7,841 nt of DNA from Chloroflexota bacterium (GTDB lineage: Bacteria > Chloroflexota > Anaerolineae > Anaerolineales > UBA4823), in the NCBI GenBank assembly GCA_012798185.1, contig JAAZNS010000016.1:1-7841 (forward strand), read 5' to 3'. The notes beneath the pieces were generated by a model, which saw only the letters and a list, made by a program, of their open reading frames with translations, was not told the origin of the DNA and searched no databases. A program made the position numbers and the translations under genes. Positions 6,623 through 7,841 of the stretch are shown in pieces. The first letter of the stretch is position 1; the number at the start of each line of letters is the position of its first letter.

Positions 6623-7069
6623 TCACCTGGCTGCTACTAATTGAACTCGGGTAGCGTCTAACCGTTCGATGGCTGATTTGGCTATATGTTGATAGACGGC
6701 AGCGGCAAGTACTGAATCTTCAGCGCAAGCTTTACGGAGTTCGGTTGCGGAAATTTTTATTACCCGACTCGTTTTCGACGTGCGCACGGAAGTTGTTACA
6801 GTGTATGGATCAACCATGGCGGATATACCAAACGCCTCACCAGGGTTGATTTCAGCAACAAAAAATTCTTTATTCTCACTCACAGAAAAAAATACGTCGA
6901 CGGCCCCTTCCATCAACAGGTAGATTGCTTGGGCAGGTTTTCCTTCCTCTAAAATTGTAACACCAGCAGCTAGAGAAACTTCATCAGACATCATGGCAAT
7001 TTGCTTTAATTGATCAGCAGATAAGGACCCAAAGAATGGATAACGGCGTAACAATTCGGGGGAAATCAT
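6623..7069 (-). CDS. Stand-alone cyclic-nucleotide-binding-fold protein (CRP-like sensor without HTH)
   Basis: A 148-residue beta-roll domain of the CAP/CRP effector type. Visible parts: the N-terminal helix LLRRYPFFGSLSADQLKQIA (6-25), the strand G36-VTILEEGKPAQAIYLLMEG-A56 that is the family hallmark, and the phosphate-binding cassette region NPGEAFGISAMVDPYTVTTSVRT (75-97), followed by C-terminal helices. There is no helix-turn-helix or other output domain. In the cassette the usual Glu after FG is Ile (I82) and the Arg-Ser/Ala pair is replaced by Thr-Thr (T92/T93), so ordinary cAMP binding is doubtful. The ATG at 7069 has AAGGAG at 10-nt spacing, embedded in the last codons of the protease gene; the gap to that gene is 7 nt. 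The stop is TGA. It probably partners the GNAT enzyme that follows. Confidence 0.88.
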   Translation of the reverse strand: MISPELLRRYPFFGSLSADQLKQIAMMSDEVSLAAGVTILEEGKPAQAIYLLMEGAVDVFFSVSENKEFFVAEINPGEAFGISAMVDPYTVTTSVRTSKTSRVIKISATELRKACAEDSVLAAAVYQHIAKSAIERLDATRVQLVAAR

Positions 7070-7076
7070 GGGATTA

Positions 7077-7562
7077 TTACTCCTTTAATAATAGTTTTAT
7101 TTCATTGATCGCCACTGGCACCGCTTCTTCGACCGGTATGGAAAGTTCTTCAGAAAAATCATATACATTTTGTGCTTCGATGGCAATGATTGTGACTAGA
7201 TCGGGGAGTTGTGCACCCATCAATTTTCCCATCTCGATCGCTTCGGGTAAGCTGGCATCATGCGGTGATGAAAGATGACCTTGTCCAATTGATTTTATTT
7301 GTGATAACGGAAATTTCGTTACAGTTCCAATAGGATCTTTGCCAGTCGTGATTGCATCTACAATTATTGCCCGATCATACCCGATAAGATGTTCCATCAG
7401 TTGAATTCCACCTAAAGAGAGGAAATCAAAATCAATTTGGTGCGACGCACCAAATTCGTACGTCGCACCATTAAGATCGCGTTGTGCTTCTTCAGCAACT
7501 CGCCAACCAATTCCATCATCGCCTAAAATCGGATTTCCCAATCCTACAATAAGCGTTTTCAT
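7077..7562 (-). CDS. [NiFe] hydrogenase maturation protease (HycI/HyaD/HoxW family)
   Basis: Endopeptidase that removes the C-terminal tail of a [NiFe] hydrogenase large subunit after the nickel has been inserted. At 161 residues it has the family length. Visible: the N-terminal VGLGNPILGDDGIG motif (6-19), IIVDAITTG (67-74) and SSPHDASL (98-105). By comparison with E. coli HybD (Glu16, Asp62, His93) the metal ligands would be D16, D69 and H101, with Asp in place of Glu at the first position. It starts 3 nt after the stop of the large-subunit gene (TAA AAT ATG) with no close Shine-Dalgarno sequence, so it is probably translated by coupling. The adjacent gene ends in an uncleaved tail and is the obvious substrate. 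The specific name (hoxW, hycI) cannot be chosen from sequence alone. Confidence 0.93.
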   Translation of the reverse strand: MKTLIVGLGNPILGDDGIGWRVAEEAQRDLNGATYEFGASHQIDFDFLSLGGIQLMEHLIGYDRAIIVDAITTGKDPIGTVTKFPLSQIKSIGQGHLSSPHDASLPEAIEMGKLMGAQLPDLVTIIAIEAQNVYDFSEELSIPVEEAVPVAINEIKLLLKE

Positions 7563-7565
7563 ATT

Positions 7566-7841
7566 TTAGCAGTTTTGTTTCAAGACCTCAATCGGCGTTC
7601 CATCAGCGTCGTGAACAGTCACTTGCAAGGGCATCTGTCCCGGCAGAGAGTGGGTTGCGCAACCAAAGCAGGGATCGTATAGACGGAAAGCCATTTCCAC
7701 TCTATTCAATAATCCTTCGGTGACAACAACTCCTTTCTTAATGAAATGACTGGCTGCCTTTTTCACCGACATACTGATGGGGGCATAGTTATTCGTGGTG
7801 CCAACGACCAGATTCACTTTTGTAGCAATACCTCGTTCATC
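7566..7841 (-). CDS. [NiFe] hydrogenase large subunit, C-terminal part (group 3-type; runs off right edge)
   Basis: The frame is open from the window edge (first codons read DERGIATK) for 91 residues to a TAA. It carries the second cysteine pair of the NiFe active site, DPCFGCATH (fragment residues 56-64, positions 7650-7676), where C58 and C61 would bind nickel and iron. After the His comes a 27-residue tail, SLPGQMPLQ onward to the terminal KQNC, that the maturation protease should remove. The NLVVGTTNNYAPISMS segment and the GQMPL tail resemble cytoplasmic group 3 hydrogenases (HoxH/MvhA-like); the subgroup (3b, 3c or 3d) cannot be settled from this fragment. A GTG at 7817-7815 is an internal Val codon, not a start. 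The protease, cNMP-domain and GNAT genes follow on the same strand. Confidence 0.93.
   Translation of the reverse strand, partial: DERGIATKVNLVVGTTNNYAPISMSVKKAASHFIKKGVVVTEGLLNRVEMAFRLYDPCFGCATHSLPGQMPLQVTVHDADGTPIEVLKQNC

Noticed and set aside
7036..7278. Plus-strand 80-codon open frame
   Set aside because: Antisense across the protease and cNMP genes; Ser-rich translation with no supporting start signal.

Overview
The window reads as an AT-rich bacterial chromosome segment with compact, mostly minus-strand operons. The organism is not identifiable from a marker gene. The combination of a class III-type PPK2 very like the Meiothermus enzyme, a group 3 [NiFe] hydrogenase, a glycerol kinase and an all-pentapeptide protein would fit a low-GC anaerobic or facultative bacterium, possibly Chloroflexota (Anaerolineae-like). 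That placement is inference from remembered family resemblance, not a search.

Layout, left to right. (1) Positions 1-1578, minus strand: glycerol kinase glpK, followed 37 nt later by the first ten codons of another gene that runs off the left edge and looks like a FAD-dependent glycerol-3-phosphate dehydrogenase (glpA/glpD type). Together these would take glycerol to dihydroxyacetone phosphate. (2) 1831-2634, plus strand: a polyphosphate kinase 2, divergent from glpK across a 249-nt spacer. (3) 5678 down to 2654, minus strand: a four-gene operon of a 36-repeat pentapeptide protein, an unrecognised 185-aa protein, DNA polymerase IV (dinB) and a PlsC-like acyltransferase, with gaps of only 26, 22 and 16 nt. 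The acyltransferase is interrupted by one in-frame TGA at 2816-2818; the reading frame continues intact for 53 more codons to a TAA at 2654. (4) 5679-6019: a 341-nt spacer holding a 114-bp element with 12-bp terminal inverted repeats. (5) 7841 down to 6020, minus strand: the end of a hydrogenase operon, with the C-terminus of the [NiFe] large subunit (DPCFGCATH plus a 27-residue cleavable tail), its maturation protease, a stand-alone cyclic-nucleotide-binding-fold protein and a GNAT acetyltransferase.

How the parts may work together. The protease next to the large subunit is the expected enzyme for removing the tail after nickel insertion. The two genes after it are the two halves of the mycobacterial Pat/KATms architecture (cNMP domain plus GNAT), here as separate proteins in the same reading frame, divided by one TGA and twelve codons. 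This suggests a ligand-sensing, protein-acetylating module co-expressed with a hydrogenase, although the sensing domain lacks the usual cAMP-contacting Glu and Arg. No CRISPR array, tRNA, rRNA or complete insertion sequence was seen.
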